Positions 17,815 through 28,145 of a stretch of 64,000 nt of DNA are shown here, piece after piece. The DNA comes from Streptomyces cacaoi (lineage in GTDB: Bacteria; Actinomycetota; Actinomycetes; Streptomycetales; Streptomycetaceae): the NCBI RefSeq assembly GCF_006539165.1, contig NZ_BJMM01000006.1, forward strand, positions 1-64,000, given 5' to 3'. The notes below the pieces were generated by a model. It did not search any database. It was not told the DNA's origin and was given only the letters and a program-made list of their open reading frames with translations. Both the position numbers and the translations under genes were made by a program. The stretch's first letter is position 1. The number at the start of each line of letters is the position of its first letter.

Positions 17815-19260
17815 TCAGTGCGGGGTCCCACCCGGGGTGTCGGGTGCGGGGCGGTGGTCGGCGGCAGGGCGCCGGGTCAGGCCGAGGACGAGTCCGGTCA
17901 GGGGGAGCGCCGCGAGCGCGGCGAGGGCCACCGGTGCCGGCACGATGCCGGACAGACCCGCGACGGCGGCCGGACCGATCCCGCCGCCGAGGGCGTTCAT
18001 GAAGTTGAGCAGGCCCTGTGCGGTGTGGCGGTCGTCCGCGGCGACCAGGTCCGGCGCGAGGCTCATCAGTACGGCTTGGGCACCGGCGAACCCGCACACG
18101 GTCAACGCTGTGCCGACGACGATCAGGACCGGCCCGGTGGAGAGCGCGACCACGAGCACGCCGACGACGGTGAGCGCCGCGAGCCCGGCCGACACCCGCC
18201 AGCCGGTGAACCGGTCGGCCAAGGTGCCGATCAGTCGCCCGGTCAGCACCGAGCAGGCGGCGGCCGGGACCAGGAGCACGCCGGCTTCCAGGGGACCGCC
18301 GCCCGTGGCCTGCTCGATCAGGGACGGGGCGCGGAACAGCACCCCGTAGTAGCCGGCGAAGACCGTCCCGCCGATGAGCCCGGCCACCAGGAAGCCGCGG
18401 GATGCGATCACCCGCCGGGGCACGAACCCGTCGGGCGTGCCGCGCACGCGCCACCACAGCCCCACGGCGGCGAGTACCCCGGCGGTGGCCACGACGAGCG
18501 TGACCGGAGCGGGCAGGCCGACCGAGTGTGCCTGCAACAACGTGATCAGGGAGCCGGCGAGCACCGACAGCACGGCCGCGCCGACGATGTCGAGTCGCCC
18601 GGTCGAGCCGTTGCGCTCGCCGCTGCCGTTCCGCGTCAGCGCGCGCCTGCTCGGCAACGCGACCAGCAGCAGGGGCAGCGCGAGAACCGGGATCGCGAGC
18701 ACGGCACGCCACCCGAGCCATGCGGTCACCGCCCCGCCCAACAGCGTCCCGCACCCCGACGCCGTCGCGCTGGCGGCCGCGACGATTCCCAGGGCGCGGA
18801 TCCGTTGCCGCCCGGGAAGGGCGGTGGCCGCGGCGTAGACGGCGATCACGGTCGCGCCCGCTCCGGCGCCGCCGATCAGCCGGCCGACGATCACGACGGA
18901 CAGTGTGGGGCCGGCCCCGGCGAGCGCGGAGCCCGCTGCGAGCGCCACGACGCCGGCGACGAGGATGTGGAAGGGACTCCAGCGGGCCAGCAGCCGGCCC
19001 GCGACCGGCATCGCGAGCGCGGAGGTCAGCGACCATGCGGCGAGAATCCATGCGGTGGCCCCGAACGGCACCGCGAGTGCCCGGCCGACGGCCGGCAGGG
19101 CCACCGACGGCGCTCCCAGCGCCACGTACATCGGCAGCACCAGCAACCCCGAAGTGAGCCCCAGCCGACGTCCGTCCGAGGCGTTCGTTCGCTCGGGTGC
19201 CGGGGCCTCTGCGGGCGCGATCGTCTGCGGCGTGGTCCCCGGCTGCGTAGGTTGTGACAT
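17815..19260 (-). CDS. MFS drug/metabolite exporter
   Basis: A 481-aa transporter with about 14 predicted membrane helices, the layout of drug:H+ antiporter family 2. Helix-rich blocks include GAPSVALPAVGRALAVPFGA and AAVGLWWRV. AAAKGAG-type motif A is replaced by GRLLARWSP. AAAGGAG-like ribosome site (AAAGGAG) precedes ATG 19260. The gene is divergent from the CGNR regulator with a gap of 51 bases and is followed by the epoxide hydrolase. Exporter function is inferred from family and from the regulator-exporter arrangement. Confidence 0.82.
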   Translation of the reverse strand: MSQPTQPGTTPQTIAPAEAPAPERTNASDGRRLGLTSGLLVLPMYVALGAPSVALPAVGRALAVPFGATAWILAAWSLTSALAMPVAGRLLARWSPFHILVAGVVALAAGSALAGAGPTLSVVIVGRLIGGAGAGATVIAVYAAATALPGRQRIRALGIVAAASATASGCGTLLGGAVTAWLGWRAVLAIPVLALPLLLVALPSRRALTRNGSGERNGSTGRLDIVGAAVLSVLAGSLITLLQAHSVGLPAPVTLVVATAGVLAAVGLWWRVRGTPDGFVPRRVIASRGFLVAGLIGGTVFAGYYGVLFRAPSLIEQATGGGPLEAGVLLVPAAACSVLTGRLIGTLADRFTGWRVSAGLAALTVVGVLVVALSTGPVLIVVGTALTVCGFAGAQAVLMSLAPDLVAADDRHTAQGLLNFMNALGGGIGPAAVAGLSGIVPAPVALAALAALPLTGLVLGLTRRPAADHRPAPDTPGGTPH

Positions 19261-19279
19261 GCGAAAGCTCCTTTGGGTG

Positions 19280-19287
19280 TAACGTTA
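19280..19287. promoter_or_regulatory. short palindrome in divergent MFS/CGNR promoter
   Basis: TAACGTTA is a perfect eight-base palindrome at the centre of the 51-base gap between the two divergent starts. It is AT-rich in a GC-rich setting and is the only symmetric element there, so it is a candidate binding site for the CGNR protein or a shared promoter element. Confidence 0.4.
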
Positions 19288-19311
19288 TGGAGCAGAGAGG
19301 AGATACGTCAA

Positions 19312-19896
19312 ATGCAGAATGCGTGTCACAACCCAGAGGTGGTCCAGACGGCCGTCGACCTCGCCAACACCTTGAGGCCGATCAAGGGGGAGGACACGCT
19401 GGAGACCGTGGAGCAACTCCGGGACTTTCTCGAAGGCCATCCGGCGGCTCTGCCTCCGAGTTCGGCCGCGGGCCGGAGAGCCGGTACGCGGCGCCTCACC
19501 CGCGCCGACCTGGCGGAGGTCCGCGCGCTGCGCGAGACGGTGCGTGAGGTGCTCGAACGGGCGGACACGGACGCGGCCGAAGCTGCGGCACTGCTCAACG
19601 ACGGGCTGCGTCGAAGCCGTGCCACCCCGGTACTGCGCCACGAGGACGGCCGCTGGCGTACCGAGGTGACCTCCGACAGCGACCGCTGCTCGGCGCACCT
19701 TGCCGTGGCGACGCTCAGCGCACTGGCGTCCGTGATCGCCACGCTCGGCCCGGCTCGTCTCGGCGTATGTGCCGGGCCGACCTGCCGGGCCACCTTCGTG
19801 GACCTCTCGCGCAACGGCTCGAAGCAGTACTGCACCCGAACCTGCGCACACCGGGCCAGCGTCGCGGCCTACCGGAGCCGGCACAGCCCGAGTTGA
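19312..19896 (+). CDS. ABATE/CGNR zinc-finger protein, putative regulator
   Basis: A 194-aa protein of the ABATE/CGNR family. The first 130 residues form the ABATE domain (ligand-sensing by inference), and the last 45 form a zinc finger: CAGPTCRATFVDLSR followed by QYCTRTCAHR, giving four Cys. The family-naming C-G-N-R is here C-A-H-R, a variant of the last turn. GAGAGGAGA (19295-19303) precedes ATG 19312. Divergent pairing with an exporter gene suggests it controls that gene. DNA binding by this family is generally inferred, not proven. Confidence 0.8.
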   Translation: MQNACHNPEVVQTAVDLANTLRPIKGEDTLETVEQLRDFLEGHPAALPPSSAAGRRAGTRRLTRADLAEVRALRETVREVLERADTDAAEAAALLNDGLRRSRATPVLRHEDGRWRTEVTSDSDRCSAHLAVATLSALASVIATLGPARLGVCAGPTCRATFVDLSRNGSKQYCTRTCAHRASVAAYRSRHSPS

Positions 19897-20042
19897 GCCC
19901 CGGCACCGTCCCTGCCGGGCCGATTCGAGGTCCCGCCCGAGCCCGTCTCCCCGCACCCGTGCGCCGCGCTCGCGTCGGGCCGGTGCGTGGTGCGCAGCGC
20001 GAAGACCCTCGTGCGCAGACGAGGAGTTCGGCCGGCGGGGTG

Positions 20043-20924
20043 CTAGCCGTGCGCCGCCAGGAACGGCAGGACGACGCCGGCCATCTCCTCGGGTACCTCC
20101 TCCGCGAGGTCGTGGCCCGCGTCGAAGACGTGGCCGGTGACGTCGTGGGCCACGAACCGGGCCTGCTCCTCGTTGCGTTCGCCGATGAAGGCGGATCCGC
20201 CGAGCGCCAGGACGGGGATGTCCAGCTTCTTCTGGGCGCTCTCCCGGTTCTGTGCGGCGTCGGTGAGCATCGCGCGGTAGACGGCGAGCATGGCGCGGAT
20301 GCCGCCGGGCATGGAGTAGCAGCGCACGTACTCCTCGATCGCGTCCGGGGTGGCCGTGTCCGGGTGGCTGCGCTCGTTCTTGATCATGTAGGTGATCAGT
20401 TCGCGTTCGTGTCCGGCGATCAGCGTCTCCGGGATGTCGGGCTGGAAGTAGAAGCCCAGGTGCCACAGATGCATGCCACTGGAGACGTTCTCCAGAGTGA
20501 GGGCCGTGTGGTCCTCGAAGCCGAAGCCGGGGAGCAGGGCCTCGGCGAAGACCAGTCCGGTGGCGTGGTCGCGGTGGCGGGCGGCGAGCTGATAGCCGAT
20601 CACCGCGCCCCAGTCCTCGCCGACGACGGCGTACCTCTCGTGTCCGAGGTGGGCCATCAGATGGGCGATGTCGTCGCTCATCGTCGCGGAGTCGTAGCCG
20701 TCCGCGGGGCGGGCGGAGTCCCCGAGGCCGCGCAGGTCGGGCACGACGACGGTGTGGTGGGGCGTCAGCTTCGGGACGAGGTGGCGCCAGTGGTACCCGG
20801 TCTTCGGTACACCGTGCAGCAGTACGACGGCGGGGCCGGACCCGGCCGTCCGGTAGTGCAGGCTCGTTCCGTTGACGGTGGCGCGGCCGGTGCGCAGGGG
20901 AGTCGAGGTGTGGTCGTCCAGCAT
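20043..20924 (-). CDS. alpha/beta hydrolase (epoxide hydrolase or dehalogenase-like)
   Basis: A 293-aa hydrolase. LHGVPKTGYHWRHLVP contains the HG-x-P oxyanion motif, VGEDWGAVIG carries an Asp nucleophile in the position used by epoxide hydrolases and haloalkane dehalogenases (a Ser would be expected for an esterase), and DAGHDLAEE supplies the catalytic His. In most relatives the nucleophile motif is G-H-D-W; Glu replaces His here. A TetR gene lies 146 bases upstream on the same strand with an operator-like site before it, so the hydrolase may be induced by its own xenobiotic substrate. Confidence 0.83.
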   Translation of the reverse strand: MLDDHTSTPLRTGRATVNGTSLHYRTAGSGPAVVLLHGVPKTGYHWRHLVPKLTPHHTVVVPDLRGLGDSARPADGYDSATMSDDIAHLMAHLGHERYAVVGEDWGAVIGYQLAARHRDHATGLVFAEALLPGFGFEDHTALTLENVSSGMHLWHLGFYFQPDIPETLIAGHERELITYMIKNERSHPDTATPDAIEEYVRCYSMPGGIRAMLAVYRAMLTDAAQNRESAQKKLDIPVLALGGSAFIGERNEEQARFVAHDVTGHVFDAGHDLAEEVPEEMAGVVLPFLAAHG

Positions 20925-21070
20925 GACGTGCTGCTTTCTGCCTTGTCGGCGGGTGCGGTGGGTCGAGCGGACCGGCGGACGGCCCGCATGGGGGTCGGCC
21001 CTGGGTCGTTTTCTGGGGTGTGCGTTACAGAATCAGGGCAGGAAAAGCCTCCGATCGTGGTCGGGTGGCC

Positions 21071-21649
21071 TCAGTCGAGAGCGGTCAGTGCGATCTCCAC
21101 GAGGGGTTCGAGCGTGGACGTGTCCGGGGTGATCTTCGAGGAGACCAGCAGCCCGTTGAGGAAGGTGACCAGGAAGGCGGCGGCCGTGTGCGGGTCGTGC
21201 CGCGCGGCGATCTCGCCACGCTCCCTCGCGGCCCGCAGCACCTCGGCCAACGCCTCCCGGGTCGCGTCCTGCATGTCCCGCACGACACGGCGGGTCGCCG
21301 CGTCCTGCGGCAGCCGCTCGCAGACGGCGTTGACGGCCAGGCAGCCCCGGCCGTCGTCCCGGACGGCGATACGGATCCGCTCCGTCAGGAGCGCACGGAT
21401 GGCCGCGCGGGCGTCCGCTCCCTCCTCCAGGTCGCGCAGGGCGGCTGCCGCGAGCGTGGTGCGGTAGTGCTCCAGCGCGGCCCGGTACAGGCCGTCCTTG
21501 TCGCCGAACGCCGCGTACAGGGATCCCTGTCCGATCCCCAGGTGCTGGGTCAGGTCGCGCACCGAGGTCGCCTCGTAGCCGCGCGTCCAGAACAGATCCA
21601 TGGCGCGGCTGACGACCGCCTCGGTGTCGAACTCCCGGGTCCTTGCCAT
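21071..21649 (-). CDS. TetR-family regulator
   Basis: A 192-aa TetR protein. Residues about 8-52 hold the helix-turn-helix (YEATSVRDLTQHLGIGQGSLYAAFGDKDGLYRAAL), written here only as recognisable blocks such as GIGQGSLYAAFG. The C-terminal half is all-helical and of the TetR_C type that senses small hydrophobic ligands. ATG 21649 gives the standard MARTREFDTEAV start; the open frame runs farther upstream but is not protein-like. It lies upstream of the alpha/beta hydrolase in the same direction, and a palindrome 23 bases before its start suggests autoregulation. Confidence 0.87.
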   Translation of the reverse strand: MARTREFDTEAVVSRAMDLFWTRGYEATSVRDLTQHLGIGQGSLYAAFGDKDGLYRAALEHYRTTLAAAALRDLEEGADARAAIRALLTERIRIAVRDDGRGCLAVNAVCERLPQDAATRRVVRDMQDATREALAEVLRAARERGEIAARHDPHTAAAFLVTFLNGLLVSSKITPDTSTLEPLVEIALTALD

Positions 21650-21671
21650 GTTCTGCACCGTAGCTGATCTG

Positions 21672-21683
21672 GAACGTACGCTC
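21672..21683. promoter_or_regulatory. TetR operator candidate
   Basis: GAACGTACGCTC is a 12-base near-palindrome (ten of twelve positions symmetric) around a perfect CGTACG core, placed 23 bases upstream of the TetR start. TetR proteins usually bind palindromes of this size at their own promoter. Confidence 0.55.
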
Positions 21684-21731
21684 AAGAAAAGGCCGGCCCG
21701 AGGCGGATGCCTAGTACGGGGCGGGGCCCGG

Positions 21732-22130
21732 TCAGCCGGGGAGCGTGTCCAGGTACTCCCGGACGGCCGGGTGCAGGCCGCCGGGCAGGTAGCGGGGGAG
21801 CGCGGAGGGCCGGGCCCAGGCGACGGCGTCGAGTTCCGCGGTGTCGGCGACACGGGCCTCGCCGCCGACGGGAACGCACGCCGTGTACGCGATCCACCGG
21901 CCCGTCACGGGATGGAGCCGCCCGCCGAGCGGCCGTACCGCCGCGACATGCAGCCCCGTCTCCTCTCGCGTCTCCCGGACGGCGGCCTCCCCGGCCGACT
22001 CACCCGGCTCCACCGCCCCCGCGGGAAACTGCCAGCGCAGCCCGGCCTCCCCGGGGCGGCGCCGCACCAGCAGCACCCGCGCGGCGTCGACGACGACGGC
22101 AGCGGCGATGCCGGGTGAGGACGGCCGCAC
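21732..22130 (-). CDS. Nudix hydrolase
   Basis: A 132-aa Nudix enzyme cleaving a nucleoside diphosphate linked to another moiety. The Nudix box is complete (GAVEPGESAGEAAVRE then TREETGL), with the catalytic E-E-x-G in place. The length matches single-domain MutT-like proteins that clean up oxidised nucleotides or act as house-cleaning pyrophosphatases. GTG at 22130 is the first start giving the usual SSPGIAAAVVV strand. No operon partner; the upstream neighbour is divergent. Confidence 0.85.
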   Translation of the reverse strand: MRPSSPGIAAAVVVDAARVLLVRRRPGEAGLRWQFPAGAVEPGESAGEAAVRETREETGLHVAAVRPLGGRLHPVTGRWIAYTACVPVGGEARVADTAELDAVAWARPSALPRYLPGGLHPAVREYLDTLPG

Positions 22131-22495
22131 GGTCAGGGACGCCTCCGCCGGGCCCGGCGTGAACGGGCCGGCCGCGGCTGTTCATCGGGGCGAGGATCGC
22201 GGTAGCGGGGTTCGTCGGGGCGAGGGTCGCGGTAGCGGGGCGCGAGGAACAGGTTCTGCCAGTCCGGCTTCGGCGAGCGCGGAGCCGGGCGGCCGGCGCT
22301 CTCGGAACGCGGGGAATGAACGGTGTGCTGAACGCGCCGCACTGCGCGGGCTCCTCTCGGTCGGCGAATGTCCTGCACTCGTGCCTACCTCGCGACGCGG
22401 CTTCTACACACCCCGCACCGGAAGGCGCCCCCGCAGTGCACCTGCCCGGCAAAACAGTTGCCCGGAACCGTGCCCACGCCGGAGCATCCCTGTCC
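22131..22495. other. intergenic region with tandem duplication
   Basis: A 365-base gap between the Nudix gene and the SDR. It contains the 30-bp tandem duplication listed separately. Minus-strand frames through it would encode a repeated PRYRDPRPDE peptide, but no start with a ribosome site supports translation. Otherwise nothing recognisable. Confidence 0.45.
22181..22240. repeat. 30-bp tandem duplication
   Basis: Units 22181-22210 and 22211-22240 are direct copies of 30 bases that differ at two positions (fourth and sixteenth base of the unit). The period is a multiple of three, so any frame through it stays open. It lies between divergent genes. Confidence 0.9.
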
Positions 22496-23287
22496 GTGAA
22501 CACGACGCAGACCCCGGAATCCCGCTTCGCCGGCCCGCGCCCGCTCGCCCTGGTGACGGGCGTCGGCAGGACCGCCGGCATCGGCGCGGGCATCGCCCGC
22601 CAACTGGCCGCCTCCGGCTGGGACATCGCATACACCTACTGGTCCCCCTACGACGCCCGCATGGAGTGGGGCGCGGAACCGGGCGCCGCCGAGACCATCG
22701 GCGAGGACCTCGCCCGGCACGGCGCACGGACGGTGGCGATCGAGGCCGACCTCGCCGACCCCGCCGCACCCGACCGCGTCCTGGACGAGACGGAACAGCG
22801 GCTGGGCGGGGTCACCGCCCTGGTGCTGTGCCACTGCGAATCCGTCGATTCCGGCCTGCTCGACACCACCGTCGAGAGCTTCGACCGGCACTTCGCGGTC
22901 AACGCGCGCGCCACCTGGCTGCTGATACGCGCCTACGGGTCCCGCTTCGCCGGTGCCCACGGAAGCGGCAGGATCGTCGGACTCTCCAGCGACCACACCG
23001 CCGGGAACCTGCCCTACGGCGCGAGCAAGGGCGCCATGGACCGCATCGTCCTCGCCGCCGCCCGGGAGTTCGCCCACCTCGGTGTCACCGCGAACGTCGT
23101 CAACCCGGGGCCCGTCGACACCGGCTGGATGTCGCCCGAGCTGCAAGCGGCCTGCCGCGACCACACCCCGCTCGGCCGCCTCGGCACCCCGCAGGACGCG
23201 GCACACCTCGTGGACTTCCTCTGCTCACCGCGTGGCCAGTGGGTCAACGGCCAACTGCTGCACAGCAATGGTGGGCTGAACGCTTAG
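22496..23287 (+). CDS. SDR-family oxidoreductase
   Basis: A 263-aa short-chain dehydrogenase using NAD(P)H. The N-terminal TGVGRTAGIGAGIA is a Rossmann motif close to the FabI-like/FabG border, HFAVNARATW carries the conserved Asn region, and YGASKGAM is the catalytic Y-x-x-x-K. The end VNGQLLHSNGG is typical of 3-oxoacyl-ACP reductase-like members. GTG at 22496 is chosen because the protein starts a normal distance before the Rossmann fold; an ATG at 22316 is in frame but precedes atypical sequence. The ribosome site is weak (GGAG about 11 bases upstream). Substrate unknown. Confidence 0.85.
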   Translation: MNTTQTPESRFAGPRPLALVTGVGRTAGIGAGIARQLAASGWDIAYTYWSPYDARMEWGAEPGAAETIGEDLARHGARTVAIEADLADPAAPDRVLDETEQRLGGVTALVLCHCESVDSGLLDTTVESFDRHFAVNARATWLLIRAYGSRFAGAHGSGRIVGLSSDHTAGNLPYGASKGAMDRIVLAAAREFAHLGVTANVVNPGPVDTGWMSPELQAACRDHTPLGRLGTPQDAAHLVDFLCSPRGQWVNGQLLHSNGGLNA

Positions 23288-23378
23288 GACGGACTCGCCT
23301 CGAAAGTGCGTCTGATTGTCGGTGTGATGCGGTACTCCTGGACACCCAACACGGTCTGCTGTCCCCTTGGAGCCATCG

Positions 23379-23726
23379 ATGGCCGTTCGCCGTGTCGTCC
23401 CCAATGTGCAGTCGGAAGCCGCGGAGGAATCCCGGGAGTTCTACGGTCTGCTCGGATTCGAGGAGGTCATGAACCTCGGCTGGATCATGACGCTCGCGGC
23501 CCCGTCCGGCCCGACGGCGCAGATCAGCTTCATGGCCGCCGACAAGACCGCACCGGTCACCTCCGACATGAGCGTGGAAGTGGACGACGTCGACGCGGCC
23601 TACGCGGCCGTGCGGGAGAGCGGCGCGGAGATCGTCCACCCCTTGCAGAACGAGGAGTGGGGGGTGCGCCGCTTCTTCGTCCGTGACCCCAACGGCCGGG
23701 TGATCAACGTGCTGGGCCACCGCTGA
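23379..23726 (+). CDS. VOC-family (glyoxalase/bleomycin resistance fold) protein
   Basis: A 115-aa single VOC domain with the paired beta-alpha-beta-beta-beta units. EFYGLLGFEEV and RRFFVRDPNGRVINVLGH are the family blocks at each end of the module. Members bind a metal and act as glyoxalases, dioxygenases or drug-binding proteins. Key metal ligands are hard to assign here: Glu or His at the first position is not clear. ATG 23379 follows GGAG by six bases. It stands alone, 91 bases after the SDR on the same strand. Confidence 0.8.
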   Translation: MAVRRVVPNVQSEAAEESREFYGLLGFEEVMNLGWIMTLAAPSGPTAQISFMAADKTAPVTSDMSVEVDDVDAAYAAVRESGAEIVHPLQNEEWGVRRFFVRDPNGRVINVLGHR

Positions 23727-23895
23727 CGCCTCTTCCGTCACGGACGCGATCCGCTGATCGCCAGAGCGCTCCAGCACGTGCGACCGCACCCGCCGCCCCT
23801 TCTCACTTTCGGGTGAAATGACCTGTTCGCAGGCGTCTGTCGGATGCCAACGGGCAGCCAGAGCACAGCACTCGGGGAGAAGGGGAGGAGTGGGT

Positions 23896-24318
23896 ATGAA
23901 GAAGTTCCGTCACCGCGTCGCGCTGGCAGCGGGGGGCTGTGTCCTCGTCGCCGGCGGTCTGAGCGGCTCCGGGGCGGCGCAGGCGGCCACGCCGCCGGCC
24001 CAGGAGGGTCGGCAGACCTTCGCCGTCAAGGGGTGCAACCTGGGCGTCACCGCTCCGGTCCAGCGCCCCCGGAAGAAGGTGAGGGCGCGGGCGTGGAGTC
24101 GCGGATGCGCGAACAACTGGACGCTCACGGCCGTTCTCCAGAGCTCCCGTTGGTGGGGGTGGGCCACCGACGCCAAGGCACGCTGGATCGGGAGCGGCAG
24201 CCGCACGCTGACTGCTCGCTGTGCGGGCATCCACAACCACCGCGTCATCCTCTACTGGAGCAGCGGCCCCCTCAAGGGCCACAAGATCGGCCCGACCCGC
24301 AAGCTCAACTGTCACTGA
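23896..24318 (+). CDS. small secreted protein with four cysteines
   Basis: A 140-aa precursor with a clear signal peptide: charged start MKKFRHR, hydrophobic stretch, and A-Q-A cleavage site near residue 30. The mature part is basic and rich in Trp and Arg and has four Cys (in KGCNLG, SRGCANN, ARCAGI and LNCH), enough for two disulfides. I do not recognise the family, but the spacing looks like a compact beta-sheet secreted protein. AGGGGAGGAG (23881-23890) sits five bases before ATG 23896. Role unknown; a secreted inhibitor, toxin-like or wall-binding protein would fit. Confidence 0.78.
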   Translation: MKKFRHRVALAAGGCVLVAGGLSGSGAAQAATPPAQEGRQTFAVKGCNLGVTAPVQRPRKKVRARAWSRGCANNWTLTAVLQSSRWWGWATDAKARWIGSGSRTLTARCAGIHNHRVILYWSSGPLKGHKIGPTRKLNCH

Positions 24319-24419
24319 GAAAGCCTGACGGAGTCCGCTTCGCGGGTGACCGAGGCGCATCGTGTTCCGGAACCGCACGGGCGCCCCGGTCACCCGCCGG
24401 GCCCGGTCCGCCGAGCCGG
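24319..24419. other. intergenic region between convergent genes
   Basis: About 100 bases (337 if the Arg-rich ORF that follows is not real) separate the secreted-protein gene from the ClpC unit. No strong stem-loop with a T-tract is present. Nothing else recognised. Confidence 0.4.
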
Positions 24420-24655
24420 TCAGCTGCCGCCGCGTGAACGGGTGCGCTTGCGGACCGCGCGGCCGCGGCGGCGGCCGAACGGGGCGGGAAGGTTCATCGA
24501 GGACGCGCGGCGCCGCACCGAGCCGGTCGTGCGGCGGCCCCGCCGCCGGCCGCCCCACGCCGCCTCCCAGGAGCGGCGGCCGAGGACGAGCCGTACGCCG
24601 GGCAGCACCCGGAAGGTCCTACGGCGCGCCGGCCTCATCCGCAGGGTCGGCCGCC

Positions 24656-24659
<4 letters not shown>
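24420..24659 (-). CDS. possible Arg-rich 79-aa protein coupled to ClpC gene
   Basis: An open frame whose GTG start (24657-24659) overlaps the stop of the Clp ATPase gene as GTGA, the arrangement of a translationally coupled gene. The product would have about 27 Arg in 79 residues with few acidic residues, as in very basic nucleic-acid-binding or phosphorelay-independent small proteins. Arg richness is also what a non-coding frame of GC-rich DNA would give, so coding status is uncertain. No family recognised. Confidence 0.35.
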
Positions 24660-27211
<2,552 letters not shown>

Positions 27212-27489
27212 GGAGTATCCGTCCCGCTGACCCGACCGAGCCGGGCCACGCTGTGTCGGCTGCATGTGGCTTACTCGCCCTGGGTTCCCGGCACAGCGCC
27301 CTCGACACCCGCCGTCCCCCGGCCCACGGCAACCGTCCGCCGGGTCGCTCGCGTGACGTGTGCCAGCGGTCGCGGAGCGTATGGCGGGCCTGTGGCACGC
27401 GACGACAGCGGTGTCCGGCCGGTGGGGCCCGGGGCAGGAGTACGCCGGCGTCTCCCCGTCTTCCGCGAACGGCGGAGGCCGGGGCCCGT

Positions 27490-28083
27490 TCAGCGCATCA
27501 GGAGCTCGACGGCGGTCGTCATCCGCTCGCGATAGAACTCCCGTGACGGCGCTTGGTGCTTGAGGCCGATGGACGCGCTGATCATCGTCCGGGCGAGCGC
27601 GGGCGCCGTCTCCCGTCCCGCCCGCGCGGCGATCGCCTCGGTGAGCAGTTCCTCGAAACGGCGTGGCGCGGTCTCGGCCGTGTCGCCGAGCAGATCGGGG
27701 TTGGCTTCGATGACCTCCGTGACATCCCGTGTCAGCGGGCCGATGTAGCGGCCCGCCCACTGGTCGAACGCGGCGACGAGACGCTCCGGCAGGGGGCGTT
27801 CACCGTCGGCCAGCACGTCTTCGACCGCCGCGATGTCGCGCTCCAGCGCCTGGGTGACCGCGGCTCGGAACAGGGCCTCCTTCGAGGAGAAGAGAAAGTA
27901 CAGCCCCGGCCGGGAGATGTGCGCCGCCTGCGCCACCGCCTCCATCGAGGTCTTCCGGTAGCCGAAGCGCGCGAACGTGGTCAGGGCGGCGTCCAGCACC
28001 GCGGTCCTTCGGTCCGTTTCGCGGGCCGGCGAGGACGTCCGGCCGGTGTCGGGGCCGCTCCGGAGGGCATCGGGGCTGGTCAT
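27490..28083 (-). CDS. TetR-family regulator
   Basis: A 197-aa TetR protein with helix-turn-helix SMEAVAQAAHISRPGLYFLF at about residues 45-65 and an all-helical effector domain. The ATG at 28083 has the usual spacing to the helix-turn-helix. It is divergent from an SDR with a gap of 62 bases that holds a seven-base inverted repeat, so it most likely represses both itself and the SDR. Confidence 0.88.
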   Translation of the reverse strand: MTSPDALRSGPDTGRTSSPARETDRRTAVLDAALTTFARFGYRKTSMEAVAQAAHISRPGLYFLFSSKEALFRAAVTQALERDIAAVEDVLADGERPLPERLVAAFDQWAGRYIGPLTRDVTEVIEANPDLLGDTAETAPRRFEELLTEAIAARAGRETAPALARTMISASIGLKHQAPSREFYRERMTTAVELLMR

Positions 28084-28110
28084 GCGCCGAGCATACGAGG
28101 AGCATTCGAG

Positions 28111-28138
28111 CTATACAACTTTCGTTCACTGTGTATAG
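28111..28138. promoter_or_regulatory. TetR operator overlapping divergent promoters
   Basis: CTATACA (28111-28117) and TGTATAG (28132-28138) are perfect inverted copies separated by 14 bases. TATAGT (28134-28139) would be a good -10 for the SDR, whose ATG is at 28146, implying a near-leaderless transcript; the left arm offers a TATAG -10 to the TetR gene. Binding here would close both promoters. Confidence 0.65.
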
Positions 28139-28145
28139 TCCGGCC

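Noticed and set aside
27241..27489. HAIR/HspR or ClgR operator upstream of the ClpC-type gene
   Set aside because: I looked for CTTGAGT-N7-ACTCAAG and GTTCGC-type motifs and found no match.
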